64,000 bases of DNA from positions 3,224,001 through 3,288,000 of the forward strand of contig NZ_CP142104.1 of the NCBI RefSeq assembly GCF_035751725.1, given 5' to 3'. Shown piece by piece: positions 56,440 through 64,000 of this stretch. This DNA comes from Pseudomonas frederiksbergensis (lineage in GTDB: Bacteria; Pseudomonadota; Gammaproteobacteria; Pseudomonadales; Pseudomonadaceae). The notes beneath the pieces are model-generated. The model made no database searches. It was not told the origin of the DNA and was given only the letters and a program-made list of their open reading frames with translations. The number at the start of each line of letters is the position of its first letter. Position 1 is the first letter of the stretch. Position numbers and translations under genes: made by a program.

Positions 56440-57545
56440 GGGCGATTCCCCGCAACCTTCGTGTCTATCGGTTGACCCAGCCTCACCGCCTCCCCTTCGC
56501 GCAGCAGAGGGGCACCCAGCGCAACAATCTGCTCGCCTCTTTTCAGCTCACCCGAGACCTGCGCGGCATCATCGCTCAAGCCGAGCACCTGGACGGGACG
56601 CCAGGTGACTGTCGCCGGTTCCCCGGTGATCAACCAGACACCGCTGCCCTTGCCCGCGTCGTACAGGGCCGCGATCGGCACTTGCAGCGCCTGTTCCGAG
56701 CGAGTCCCCGCGGCGATCCGAAGCGTGACCGTAGAACCCAGCGGCGCGTTGGCGAGCGCGCCTTCCAACACATACCGAGCCTCGAAGGTGCGCGTCACAC
56801 GATCAGCGGAATCCGACAGCAGCCGCAGCTTCGCAGTGACGGCCTCGCTGGTCTTGCCGTAGAGCGTCGCCTGGGCAACGGAGCCTGCCGTCGGCCGCAG
56901 GGTCTCGGGCAGTTGCACCACGGCTTCGCGCTGGCCAGCCCGCGCCAGCCGCACCACGATCTGTCCCGGGGCGACGACCTGTCCAGGCTCGGCCAGTGTC
57001 TCCATTACCACGCCATCGGCGTCGGCCAGCAGTGCGGCATACCCGGAGGCATTGCGGGCGACGTCCGCTTGCGCCTGGGCCGCGCTGAGCTGCGCCCTGG
57101 CGGTATCGGCCGCAGCCTTGATCTGGTCGTAGCCCGAGGCTGAGATGGCGCCGGCTTCGACGAGGTCCCGGTAACGCACCTCGTCATCGGCGGTCTGCTT
57201 CGCCCTGGCCCGAGCGGCGGCAACCGCTTCCTGTTGCGCTCGCGCTTGCAGGCCCAGGTCGACGGGGTCCAGGCGCATCAGCGGCTGACCCCGCTTGACG
57301 GTCTGGCCGGTATCGACCAGTCGTTCCAGTATCTTGCCCGACACTCGGAAGCCCAGGTCACTCTGGACCCTCGCCGTGACCACGCCGGTAAACGAGCGCG
57401 ACTGGTCGGGCGAACCCAGTACCTGCGCAACCCTCACCAAGGGCGCAAGCGTGCGCGGATCTTTCTCGGTGGATGACTCGCCACACGCCGTCAGGACGAG
57501 AGGCAACAGGCAAGCGGCAAGGGTGACAGGTCGACGCCGGAGCAT
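56436..57545 (-). CDS. RND efflux membrane fusion lipoprotein
   Basis: A 369-residue periplasmic adaptor of the HlyD/AcrA family. Lipoprotein signal 'LAACLLPLVLTACGES' (lipobox Leu-Thr-Ala-Cys). Order: first barrel strand 'RSFTGVVTARVQSDLGFRVSGKI', lipoyl half 'VDTGQTVKRGQPLMRLDP', an Ala-rich alpha hairpin ('ARAQQEAVAAARARAKQTADD'), second lipoyl half 'GVVMETLAEPGQVVAPGQ', then the beta-barrel region. It bridges the RND pump and the outer-membrane channel. The start at 57545 has AAGGGAC upstream; a longer frame to 57677 lacks such a signal and would remove the lipobox from the N-terminus. First gene of the pump operon, facing the TetR operator-like repeats. Confidence 0.92.
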   Translation of the reverse strand: MLRRRPVTLAACLLPLVLTACGESSTEKDPRTLAPLVRVAQVLGSPDQSRSFTGVVTARVQSDLGFRVSGKILERLVDTGQTVKRGQPLMRLDPVDLGLQARAQQEAVAAARARAKQTADDEVRYRDLVEAGAISASGYDQIKAAADTARAQLSAAQAQADVARNASGYAALLADADGVVMETLAEPGQVVAPGQIVVRLARAGQREAVVQLPETLRPTAGSVAQATLYGKTSEAVTAKLRLLSDSADRVTRTFEARYVLEGALANAPLGSTVTLRIAAGTRSEQALQVPIAALYDAGKGSGVWLITGEPATVTWRPVQVLGLSDDAAQVSGELKRGEQIVALGAPLLREGEAVRLGQPIDTKVAGNRP

Positions 57546-57593
57546 AAGGTCCCTTTCTTGAGCGGACAGGATGAAAAGCGCATTCTCATTCCA

Positions 57594-57617
57594 GTGACTA
57601 ATTCTGTCAATCGTCAC
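57594..57617. promoter_or_regulatory. TGAC-N14-GTCA element, copy 1 (pump side)
   Basis: GTGAC (57594-57598), 14 bases, GTCAC (57613-57617), 49 bases before the fusion-protein start. A further GTCAC lies at 57624-57628. The same architecture recurs at 57706 and at 59931 ahead of the TetR gene. Confidence 0.65.
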
Positions 57618-57695
57618 AACCCAGTCACACTCTCGTCGGCGCTTGCGATCCCGGCAGGCTTGGAAAAAAGCTTTCACTTCAAGGCTGGACGCGAA

Positions 57696-57729
57696 TTGAC
57701 AGGATGTGACTGCATAGTGATATGGTCAC
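57696..57729 (+). promoter_or_regulatory. Promoter of the outer-membrane channel gene with TGAC-N14-GTCA element, copy 2
   Basis: TTGACA (57696-57701) is a consensus -35, with a weak -10 (GATATG, 57719-57724) 17 bases on. GTGAC (57706-57710), 14 bases, GTCAC (57725-57729) covers the spacer and -10, so a bound repressor would block this promoter. Confidence 0.62.
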
Positions 57730-57757
57730 CCTCTGCACAGCCCCAAGGAATTGTTCC

Positions 57758-59218
57758 ATGCCACCCCTTCGTCCCCTGGCTTTTCTCCTAGGCACCAGCT
57801 TAATGGCAGGTTGCGCAGTCGGTCCGGATTACCATCGTCCCTCCGCCCCGCTTTCGAGTCGTTACGTCGGTCAGCCTTCGGTCGAACAAAGCTCCGCCAG
57901 CGCCCAAGCCGACTTGGTCCGTTGGTGGGAAGCATTTGGTGATCCAACCCTCACCGCGTTTATCACCAAGGCCCTCGAGCAGAACCTGGACCTGGCGCAG
58001 GCATCGGCACGTGTCACCCAAGCCCGAGCGGGCCTGGGTGCCGCGAATGCCGCTTTGCTGCCCTCGGGAAACATCAACGGCCAGGCGGCACGCGCCTATC
58101 AATCGGTCGAGACCCCGCTCGGCCAGGTGCTGGATTCGACACCCGGCTATGACCGCTACGGAAACCTGTACGAACTCAACCTCGGCGCCAGTTGGGAAAT
58201 AGACGCGTTCGGCGGCCTACGACGCGGACGCGAAGCGGCGATGGCCGAATACCAGGCGTCAGAAGCCGGTGTCGTCGCCACGCGACTGGCCGTCGCCGCT
58301 CAAGTCGCGGATATCTACATTGCCGCCCGCGGCCTGCAGGCGCGGCTGGATATCGCAAAGCGCCAGGTCACCACGCAGCAGGACTTGCTGGAAAAAGTCC
58401 GGCTGCTCTACAGCAAAGGCCTGGCCGCCAATTACCAAGTCCACCAGACCGAGGGGCAATTGTCACAGGTGCAGGCCACCGTGCCGGTGCTGCAGACTGG
58501 CCTGGACGCCGCGATGAATGCGCTGGATGTCATGCTTGGCACGCCGCCCGGCACTCATCGGTTACAACTGGCAGAGCAGCGCGCTATTCCCCTGGCTCCG
58601 CAAATAACCACAACCGGAACGCCGGCGGACCTGCTACGCCGCCGGCCAGACCTGATCATCGCTGAACGACGCTTGGCGGCGTCCAATGCGCGCATCGGCG
58701 AAGCCGTCGCCGAGTACTACCCGAAATTTTCCCTCAGCGCCTTGCTTGGCAGCGCCACGGCGGTATCCGGCGGCAATCTCTTGAGCGGCGGCGCGAGCCA
58801 ATCGGCGGGTGTGCTGGGGCTGCGCTGGAGGCTCTTCGATTTCGGCCGCATCAACGCCCAGATCGACCAGGCCAAGGGCCAGGAAGCCGAAGCGCTGGCC
58901 GCTTATCGCCAGTCCGTGCTGCGCGCCACCGAAGACGTCGAAAATGCGTTTAGCGCCCTGGTCAATCGAGAAGCCCAGGCGACCACCCTCGCCGAGGGCG
59001 AAACCTCGCTGACGCAAGCGCGCCGATCCTCCTTCATCGCCTACCAGAAAGGCACCGCCAGCCTGATCGACGTGCTCAATGCGGACGAGACATTGCTGCA
59101 AGCGTCCGATGCCCGAGCGCAAGCGCGAACCGAATCGGCCCGGGCAGCGGTTGCGGCATTTCGGGCGCTTGGCGGTGGGTGGCAAGCACCTGAAGATGGC
59201 CCTGTAGCGACAAGGTGA
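57758..59218 (+). CDS. Outer-membrane efflux channel lipoprotein (NodT/OprM family)
   Basis: A 486-residue TolC-superfamily protein. Lipoprotein signal 'LAFLLGTSLMAGCAVGPDY' with lipobox Met-Ala-Gly-Cys and the family's 'CAVGPDYHRP' start. Two OEP repeats follow, with 'WWEAFGDPTLTAFI', 'NLGASWEIDAFGGLRRG', 'LLRRRPDLIIAERRLAASNARIGEA' (the NodT signature) and a second 'LRWRLFDFGRI'. It forms the outer-membrane duct of a tripartite pump, most likely with the divergent fusion protein and RND pump. The start at 57758 has AAGGAA seven bases upstream and puts the lipobox at residues 19-22. Confidence 0.93.
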   Translation: MPPLRPLAFLLGTSLMAGCAVGPDYHRPSAPLSSRYVGQPSVEQSSASAQADLVRWWEAFGDPTLTAFITKALEQNLDLAQASARVTQARAGLGAANAALLPSGNINGQAARAYQSVETPLGQVLDSTPGYDRYGNLYELNLGASWEIDAFGGLRRGREAAMAEYQASEAGVVATRLAVAAQVADIYIAARGLQARLDIAKRQVTTQQDLLEKVRLLYSKGLAANYQVHQTEGQLSQVQATVPVLQTGLDAAMNALDVMLGTPPGTHRLQLAEQRAIPLAPQITTTGTPADLLRRRPDLIIAERRLAASNARIGEAVAEYYPKFSLSALLGSATAVSGGNLLSGGASQSAGVLGLRWRLFDFGRINAQIDQAKGQEAEALAAYRQSVLRATEDVENAFSALVNREAQATTLAEGETSLTQARRSSFIAYQKGTASLIDVLNADETLLQASDARAQARTESARAAVAAFRALGGGWQAPEDGPVATR

Positions 59219-59271
59219 ACGTTTAAGAGAATAGTCACCAATCAACGACCGGAGGTGCCCTCCAGCCGAGC

Positions 59272-59892
59272 TCAGGGCATCAGGCTACGCAGAATGAGAT
59301 TGGACGTGAGCGTGGGGGCTTCCTCGACGAAGTCGAGGTTGTATTGCAGCAGCAACGGGTTGACGAACGGCCGCAAGGCCAGGTGAATGGCCTCCACCGT
59401 TTCGTCCAGCGGCGTGCGTCGTTCAAACTCGCCGAGCTCACGCCCCTCGCGCACGATCTGCAACACGAAACCCTTGATCCGTTCGTTGTACACCTGGGAA
59501 CTGGGCCAGCGCTCCGACGCCGAAAATGCGGCGATGTCGTAGAGCTTGCGGTCGTTGAAGAACAGGTCCACACCCGTGACCACCAGCGTCTTGACCAGCC
59601 TGCGCAAGCGCTCCGTCGCCGAGAGCCCCTCCACATTGATCGCCTCTTCCACGGCCTGGACGATCGTCGACAGGCAATTGGAGCAGATGGCTTCGCCGAT
59701 GGCCTGCTTGGAATCGAAGAACTTGTAGATGTACGCCTTGGAGAAACCGATGGCCTTGGCCAAGTCGGAAACCGTGGTCTTGCCAAAGCCGTACTGGCTG
59801 AAATGTTCATGGGCAGCCGCGATGATCTGGTCACGAATTTCGTGATCGACGGGTCCACGGACGCTGGGGGATGCAATGGATGGCTGGTTCAT
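59272..59892 (-). CDS. TetR-family repressor of the efflux genes
   Basis: A 206-residue TetR regulator. The N-terminal helix-turn-helix is clear ('IIAAAHEHFSQYGFGKTTVSDLAKAIGFSKAYIYKFFDSKQAIGE' core, residues about 22-66; the recognition helix is SKAYIYKFF). The C-terminal part is the ligand-binding helical domain, including 'LTSNLILRSL'. Repressors of this kind leave DNA when an inducer binds. It lies tail to tail with the channel gene. A TGAC-N14-GTCA element 39 bases before its start matches two in the pump promoter region, so it probably controls the pump and itself. No ribosome binding site is obvious before ATG 59892. Confidence 0.9.
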   Translation of the reverse strand: MNQPSIASPSVRGPVDHEIRDQIIAAAHEHFSQYGFGKTTVSDLAKAIGFSKAYIYKFFDSKQAIGEAICSNCLSTIVQAVEEAINVEGLSATERLRRLVKTLVVTGVDLFFNDRKLYDIAAFSASERWPSSQVYNERIKGFVLQIVREGRELGEFERRTPLDETVEAIHLALRPFVNPLLLQYNLDFVEEAPTLTSNLILRSLMP

Positions 59893-59930
59893 GGGGGCAG
59901 CTTACGCACCCCAAGGAAGGTTGACAACTT

Positions 59931-59954
59931 ATGACCAATCCAAGATTAAGTCAC
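59931..59954. promoter_or_regulatory. TGAC-N14-GTCA element, copy 3 (tetR side)
   Basis: ATGAC (59931-59935), 14 bases, GTCAC (59950-59954), nested inside outer arms TTGAC (59921-59925) and GTCAA (59961-59965). The spacing is identical to the two copies between the pump and channel genes. Confidence 0.65.
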
Positions 59955-59992
59955 AAGATAGTCAATAGCGCTTCGATAACCAGCCATGGCCA

Positions 59993-60949
59993 CTAGCCGA
60001 TCACGCGGGCATACACTGACCTGTCGACATTGCCGCCGGACAGAATAACCCCAACCTTTTTCCCCTCCATTTTCCCGCGCTCCTGGATAAGCGCCGCCAA
60101 CGCCGCAGCGCCGGCACCTTCGGCCAGATTATGGGTGTCGGTGTAATAGACGCACATGGCCTCGGCGATCTCTTGATCGCTGACCGCCACGATCCGCGCC
60201 GCTCCAGCGCCGTAGACGGCGAAGGCCTCTGGAATCGGCTTACGCACGGCCAGGCCGTCGGCGAAGGTGTTGGCCGAGGCGGTTTCGCAAATTTTACCCG
60301 TCTCGAATGAGCGCTTCGCCGCCGTTGCCTCGGTGGACACCACGCCCACGACCTGGGTTTGCAAGCCCAGGGCGTCGCGGGCCGCGATGACCGCGCAGAT
60401 TCCGGAACCGCAACCAATGGGCACGTAGACGGTATCCAGATCCGGCACGGCCGTGAACAGTTCCAAGGCATAGGTGGCGACACCCTTGACCAATTCGGTA
60501 TGAAACGGCGGAACGAGATAGAGCCCCTGGGCCTGCGCCAGGCGAGCCGCCTCTTCCCGGGCCTCATCGAAATCGCGGCCGTACTCGATCACTTCACCAC
60601 CGAAGGCACGCATGGCGTCGTTCTTCTCGACCGAGTTTCCCTCGGGCACCACGATCAATGCCCTCAGCCCCGCCGCGCTCGCCGCCAGTGCCTGGCTCTG
60701 GCCATGATTGCCCCGGGTCGCAGTGACAATCCCTTTCGCTTGCGGATGCTCGCGCTTGAGCCAATGCATGAAGGTGATGCCGCCGCGCACCTTGAACGCG
60801 CCCGTGGGGGTGTGGTTTTCGTGCTTGACCCAGACCGTGCAACCGAGGCGTTTCGCCAGCAACGGCCAGGCGTACTGGGCCGTGGCAGGCATGACTTGGT
60901 AAACCTGGCGAGCCGCTTGTTCGATATCGTCGAGCGTCAATGGGTACAT
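59993..60949 (-). CDS. Threonine dehydratase-like PLP enzyme
   Basis: A 318-residue fold-type II PLP enzyme. The Schiff-base Lys is in 'ENHTPTGAFKVRGG' (near residue 53), followed by the 'TATRGNHGQSQALAA' substrate loop and the phosphate-binding 'GCGSGICAV' (Gly-rich, near 180). 'NTFADGLAVRKP' and 'ILSGGNVDRSVYARV' complete the serine/threonine dehydratase pattern. There is no C-terminal ACT domain, so it is a catabolic (TdcB-like) rather than an IlvA-type enzyme, expected to deaminate threonine, serine or a hydroxy amino acid to a keto acid. AAAGGAGG precedes the ATG. Divergent from an AraC regulator across 103 bases. Hydroxyaspartate dehydratases belong to the same family, so that activity cannot be excluded. 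Confidence 0.86.
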   Translation of the reverse strand: MYPLTLDDIEQAARQVYQVMPATAQYAWPLLAKRLGCTVWVKHENHTPTGAFKVRGGITFMHWLKREHPQAKGIVTATRGNHGQSQALAASAAGLRALIVVPEGNSVEKNDAMRAFGGEVIEYGRDFDEAREEAARLAQAQGLYLVPPFHTELVKGVATYALELFTAVPDLDTVYVPIGCGSGICAVIAARDALGLQTQVVGVVSTEATAAKRSFETGKICETASANTFADGLAVRKPIPEAFAVYGAGAARIVAVSDQEIAEAMCVYYTDTHNLAEGAGAAALAALIQERGKMEGKKVGVILSGGNVDRSVYARVIG

Positions 60950-60978
60950 GATGGGCCTCCTTTAGTTTCGACCAGTCT

Positions 60979-61002
60979 AGCCAGGGGCGCCGAACCCTGG
61001 CT
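60979..61002. promoter_or_regulatory. Inverted repeat between dehydratase and AraC genes
   Basis: AGCCAGGG (60979-60986) and CCCTGGCT (60995-61002) are perfect 8-bp arms eight bases apart in the 103-base divergent promoter region. A regulator site is likely, but AraC proteins more often use direct repeats. Confidence 0.4.
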
Positions 61003-61052
61003 TTCAGAAAACTGACCTGACTTTTATCCCGTCGCTTCACTACTATGGGCTC

Positions 61053-61847
61053 ATGAGCCATCGAAATCGTCCGCAGCCGCCGCGCCCGCCTGAATCGACC
61101 CGTCGCATCGAGGCCGGCCCGTGGCTGATCGAATTGCTCCCCGGCTGCGCCTATGCGGCCCGATACGTCGCACCCCAGGCCGCCATCGGTTTTGCGTTCG
61201 ACAGTCAGCGAGGCCTGCACGCCATCGGCAGCGACCGGGTACAGCCGTTCTACGCCAAGCCCAACGGCCTGGCGTTCGTGCCGGCCCAGTGCGACGTGTA
61301 CTCGGAGTCCCCCGTGGGCGGCGAATACCTGCGCTTGATACGTACCGACCGCGTTGCGCTGGCGGGGGACCACGCCTTCAATAATCGCCTCGACTCACGC
61401 GCCAGCGCCCTTGCGCAACGCATGCGCCGGGCGCTGCTGCACGGCTCGTTCGAAGACGACTGGGAAGCCTGGGCGCTGGGATTGGCCGAACGCGTGGCGC
61501 CGGGCAAACCCCAGACGACGCGCACCCAGGGCTCGATGACCGACAGCCGGATGCGCCTGCTCGATGAGTTCATCGATGCCAGCCTGGATCAACCCCTTGG
61601 CGTGTCGGCGATGGCGCAGTTGCTGGGATTGTCCGAAGGTTATTTCATGCGGGCGTTCAAGATCGCCACGGGCAAAAGTCCCCATGGCTACCTGATCGAC
61701 CGGCGCCTGGCCAAAGCCCGGGCGCTGATACGCGACTCGTCTGCGACGCTGGCGCAGATTGCCCACGCCTGCGGTTTCAGTTCACAGGCGCACATGACGA
61801 CAACGTTCAAGCAGCGACTCGGCGTGAGCCCGGCACGATTGCGTTAA
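61053..61847 (+). CDS. AraC-family transcriptional regulator
   Basis: A 264-residue regulator. The C-terminal 100 residues hold two helix-turn-helix motifs: 'GVSAMAQLLGLSEGYFMRAFKIATGKSPHGYLIDRRLAKAR' region and 'ATLAQIAHACGFSSQAHMTTTFKQRLGVSPARLR', the second matching the AraC signature. The N-terminal 140 residues form a cupin-like sensor of unknown ligand. It is divergent from the threonine-dehydratase-like gene and is its probable regulator. ATG 61053 has only a weak ribosome binding sequence. Confidence 0.9.
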   Translation: MSHRNRPQPPRPPESTRRIEAGPWLIELLPGCAYAARYVAPQAAIGFAFDSQRGLHAIGSDRVQPFYAKPNGLAFVPAQCDVYSESPVGGEYLRLIRTDRVALAGDHAFNNRLDSRASALAQRMRRALLHGSFEDDWEAWALGLAERVAPGKPQTTRTQGSMTDSRMRLLDEFIDASLDQPLGVSAMAQLLGLSEGYFMRAFKIATGKSPHGYLIDRRLAKARALIRDSSATLAQIAHACGFSSQAHMTTTFKQRLGVSPARLR

Positions 61848-61991
61848 ATGACGAAGTGCATTTGACGCCTTTGACTTAATGGTCCAGTTTTTAAAGAAGC
61901 TACAGATTGCATTCCGTTCGATAGTCAGAGGGCCACTGCCGCCTATGAGTGATGTAGGAAGGACCTTCCCCGCAGTTGAACGTCGTTGGGC

Positions 61992-62996
61992 ATGCCAGTG
62001 CCGTTGATTCCCCTGGTTGTGTGCGACGACTCCACCATGGCGCGCAAGCAAGTGTTGCGTGCCCTGCCGCAAGACTGGCCGGTTTCAGTCACCGAGGCGG
62101 TTAATGGCCGCCAGGCGATGGATGCCATACGCCAGGGCCTGGGCCAGGTGGTGCTGCTCGACCTGACCATGCCGGAGATGGACGGTTACCAAGTGCTCAG
62201 CGCCTTGCGCGCCGAAGGCCTCAAGGCGCAAGTCATCGTGATTTCCGGGGACGTCCAGGATGAGGCCGTGCGCCGCGTCCATGAGCTGGGCGCCCTGGCC
62301 TTCCTGAAAAAACCGTTCGACGAAAACGAACTGCGCCAGACCCTCAACCGGGTGGGCCTGCTGACCCAACCCGGCAAGGCGCCGCTGCAGGACCGACCGG
62401 CATCGAACGCGGCGATCAGCTTCCAGGACGCGTTTCGCGAAACGGTCAACGTTGCCATCGGCCAAGCTGCGGCGTTGATTGCCAAGGTGCTGGGGGTCTT
62501 CGTGCAACTGCCGGTGCCGAACGTCAACGTGCTCGAAGTCGGCGAGTTGCACATGGCCTTGAACGACGTCGGCAGTTCCCAGCAACTCACCGCCATATGC
62601 CAGGGTTTTATCGGCAGCGGCATTGCCGGCGAAGCCCTGCTGATCTTCCACGACTCGGAAATCGCTGACATCGCTCAGCTGATGCAGCGCGAAAGCACCG
62701 ACTACTCCGACCTGGAAATGCTCGTCGACCTTTCCAGCATCCTGATCGGCGCATGCCTGAGCAGCATCGCCGAGCAGATCGACGTGGTCTTCTCCCAAGG
62801 TCATCCGCAGATCCTCGGCCAGCACGCAGCCATCGAGGAATTGATCCGGGCAAACCGCGTCCACTGGAAAAAGACCCTGGCGGTGGAAATCAGCTACGGC
62901 CTGGAAGGCCAGGATATCCGCTTCGACCTGTTGCTGCTGTTCACGGAGGACTCCATCGAGCGGCTGACCCACAAACTCGCCTACCTGATGAGCTGA
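61992..62996 (+). CDS. Response regulator with CheX/CheC-like output domain
   Basis: A 334-residue protein. Residues about 5-120 are a receiver: acidic pair in 'PLVVCDDSTMARK', phospho-acceptor Asp in 'VVLLDLTMPEMDGYQ', Thr/Ser in 'VIVISGDVQ' and Lys in 'ALAFLKKPFDE'. After a linker, residues about 145-330 resemble a CheC/CheX phosphatase fold ('FVQLPVPNVNVLEVGELHMALNDVGSS', 'LEMLVDLSSILIGACLSSIAEQ' with the E-x3-N-like helix position). Such pairs control motility or chemotaxis signalling. ATG 61992 is used; a TTG at 61986 is in frame. The diguanylate cyclase gene starts three bases after its stop, so the two are one transcription unit. Confidence 0.82.
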   Translation: MPVPLIPLVVCDDSTMARKQVLRALPQDWPVSVTEAVNGRQAMDAIRQGLGQVVLLDLTMPEMDGYQVLSALRAEGLKAQVIVISGDVQDEAVRRVHELGALAFLKKPFDENELRQTLNRVGLLTQPGKAPLQDRPASNAAISFQDAFRETVNVAIGQAAALIAKVLGVFVQLPVPNVNVLEVGELHMALNDVGSSQQLTAICQGFIGSGIAGEALLIFHDSEIADIAQLMQRESTDYSDLEMLVDLSSILIGACLSSIAEQIDVVFSQGHPQILGQHAAIEELIRANRVHWKKTLAVEISYGLEGQDIRFDLLLLFTEDSIERLTHKLAYLMS

Positions 62997-62999
62997 GCC

Positions 63000-63956
63000 A
63001 TGACCGAAACCATTGATCTGAACGAATTCCACTGGTTGCTGGCGATCGTTCAGAGCATCGACGTCGGCGTGGTGGTGCTCGACCGCGAGTATCGCGTGCA
63101 GGTCTGGAACACCTTCATGGAGAACCGCTCCGGGGTCCAGCCCAAGGATGCCCAGAACCGGAACTTCTTCAGCCTGTTCCCGGAAATCGATCGCCAATGG
63201 TTCAGCCGCAAGGTGGAAAGCGTCGCCACCCTGGGCACCCCCGCGTTCACGGTCTGGGAGCAGCGCCCGTACTTGATGCGCTTCAAGAGCTACCAGCCGA
63301 TCACCGGCCAGGAAGAGTTCATGTACCAGAACACCACGCTGCTGCCACTGCGCTCGCCCGACAACCGGATCAACCACATCTGTCTGGTGATCTATGACGT
63401 CACCGACGTCGCCACCAATCGTCATCAGATCCAGGCCGCCAATGCCCAACTGCAACTGCTCTCCAGCACCGATCGCCTGACGGGCCTGTACAACCGCGGC
63501 CATTGGGAAGGCAGCCTGAAAGCGGCTTACGCCCGTCACCAGCGCTACGGCAATGCGCTGAGCCTGGTGATGCTGGACATCGATCATTTCAAGCAGGTCA
63601 ACGACACCTACGGCCACCAGGCCGGCGACAAGGTGATCGAGCAGGTCGCCGCGCTGTTGCATGAGCACGTACGCGAGTCCGACGTGGCCGGGCGTTACGG
63701 CGGCGAGGAGTTCGGCGTGGTGCTGTCGGACACCGACAAGGCCGGCGCACGGATTTTCGCCGAGCGCCTGCGCCAGGCCGTCGAGCAGTTGTGGGTGCAG
63801 TACAACGGCCAGGACATCCGTTTCACCATCAGCCTGGGCGTGGCCGACCTGAGCGCGCCGGCGAACGATCATGCCGAACTCATCGCCAGGGCCGACCAGG
63901 CGTTGTACACGTCAAAGAAAACCGGGCGCAATCGCGTGACGGTCCACGGTCATTGA
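63000..63956 (+). CDS. PAS-GGDEF diguanylate cyclase
   Basis: A 318-residue cytoplasmic protein. Residues about 12-130 are a PAS sensor ('AIVQSIDVGVVVLDREYRVQVWNTFMENRSG'-type start). Residues about 155-318 are a GGDEF domain: 'TDRLTGLYNRGHWE', 'LVMLDIDHFKQVND', active-site GGEEF, and 'ISLGVADL'. The product-inhibition I-site Arg-Glu-Ser-Asp lies exactly five residues before GGEEF, so it should be an active, c-di-GMP-feedback-controlled cyclase. It has no membrane helix. It is co-transcribed with the receiver-CheX protein, which probably regulates it or shares its output. A short non-coding tail (63957-64000) ends the window, with nothing recognisable. Confidence 0.93.
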   Translation: MTETIDLNEFHWLLAIVQSIDVGVVVLDREYRVQVWNTFMENRSGVQPKDAQNRNFFSLFPEIDRQWFSRKVESVATLGTPAFTVWEQRPYLMRFKSYQPITGQEEFMYQNTTLLPLRSPDNRINHICLVIYDVTDVATNRHQIQAANAQLQLLSSTDRLTGLYNRGHWEGSLKAAYARHQRYGNALSLVMLDIDHFKQVNDTYGHQAGDKVIEQVAALLHEHVRESDVAGRYGGEEFGVVLSDTDKAGARIFAERLRQAVEQLWVQYNGQDIRFTISLGVADLSAPANDHAELIARADQALYTSKKTGRNRVTVHGH

Positions 63957-64000
63957 TCCAGCAAATTCAAGGGTACGAGCTCGCTCGCGATAGGGCTCTC

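Noticed and set aside
61957..61969. GGAAGG-A-CCTTCC palindrome ahead of the receiver-CheX gene
   Set aside because: Short, unrepeated and 22 bases from the start codon; no supporting pattern for an operator or ribosome binding role.

Overview
The window is a high-GC Gammaproteobacterial chromosome segment. Gene content, codon use and neighbours (FabI next to a YejF-type transporter, TreA, AcoR-type sigma-54 activators, Bcr/CflA MFS, NodT/RND efflux) point to a fluorescent-group Pseudomonas. All calls are made by reading the sequence; no database was searched.

Left part (1-11.8 kb): the end of a YejE-like peptide permease, its YejF-like double ATPase, fabI with a perfect terminator, a LysR regulator behind an 11-bp palindrome, periplasmic trehalase, and an unusual SDR with an extra N-terminal domain. 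Then comes a sigma-54 activator divergent from a three-gene polyol/inositol-type set (Gfo/Idh/MocA dehydrogenase, TIM-barrel isomerase, sugar-binding protein). A textbook -24/-12 promoter and twin GACATGTC palindromes lie between them.

Centre (11.8-52.1 kb): a complete peptide siderophore island. Biosynthesis runs on the minus strand: a stand-alone SyrP/TauD-like hydroxylase, four NRPS genes (1604, 3169, 3008 and 1260 aa) and a PvdE/SyrD-type exporter, mostly with stop/start overlaps. Beyond them lie an MbtH protein and a diaminobutyrate aminotransferase (minus) and a FhuF-type reductase (plus). Uptake is by an FecBCDE-like ABC system and a TonB receptor; a Bcr/CflA MFS transporter follows. 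Fur-like sites lie in all three promoter regions. My reading of the adenylation pockets gives Asp (epimerised) - Dab - X - Y - Asp - Z - Asp, released by a TE. Two Fe(II)/2-oxoglutarate hydroxylases (one stand-alone, one fused to the third NRPS) suggest beta-hydroxyaspartate iron ligands. The design resembles the corrugatin/histicorrugatin-type siderophores, but seven adenylation domains and three unassigned pockets mean the product may be different. The most unusual parts are a catalytically dead C-superfamily domain opening the last NRPS, tandem carrier domains in two Asp modules, and a well-placed internal ribosome binding site in front of the fused hydroxylase.

Right part (52.1-64 kb): a minus-strand operon of a FabF-like ketoacyl synthase, an RND pump and its membrane fusion lipoprotein, divergent from a NodT-family outer membrane channel, with a TetR regulator beyond. 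Three copies of a TGAC-N14-GTCA element tie the TetR gene to the pump. After that come a threonine-dehydratase-like PLP enzyme divergent from an AraC regulator, and a receiver-CheX-like protein paired with a PAS-GGDEF diguanylate cyclase. No gene-free stretch exceeds 300 bases; the longest, 48175-48465, holds a Fur-like site. No tRNA, rRNA, insertion sequence or CRISPR array was seen.
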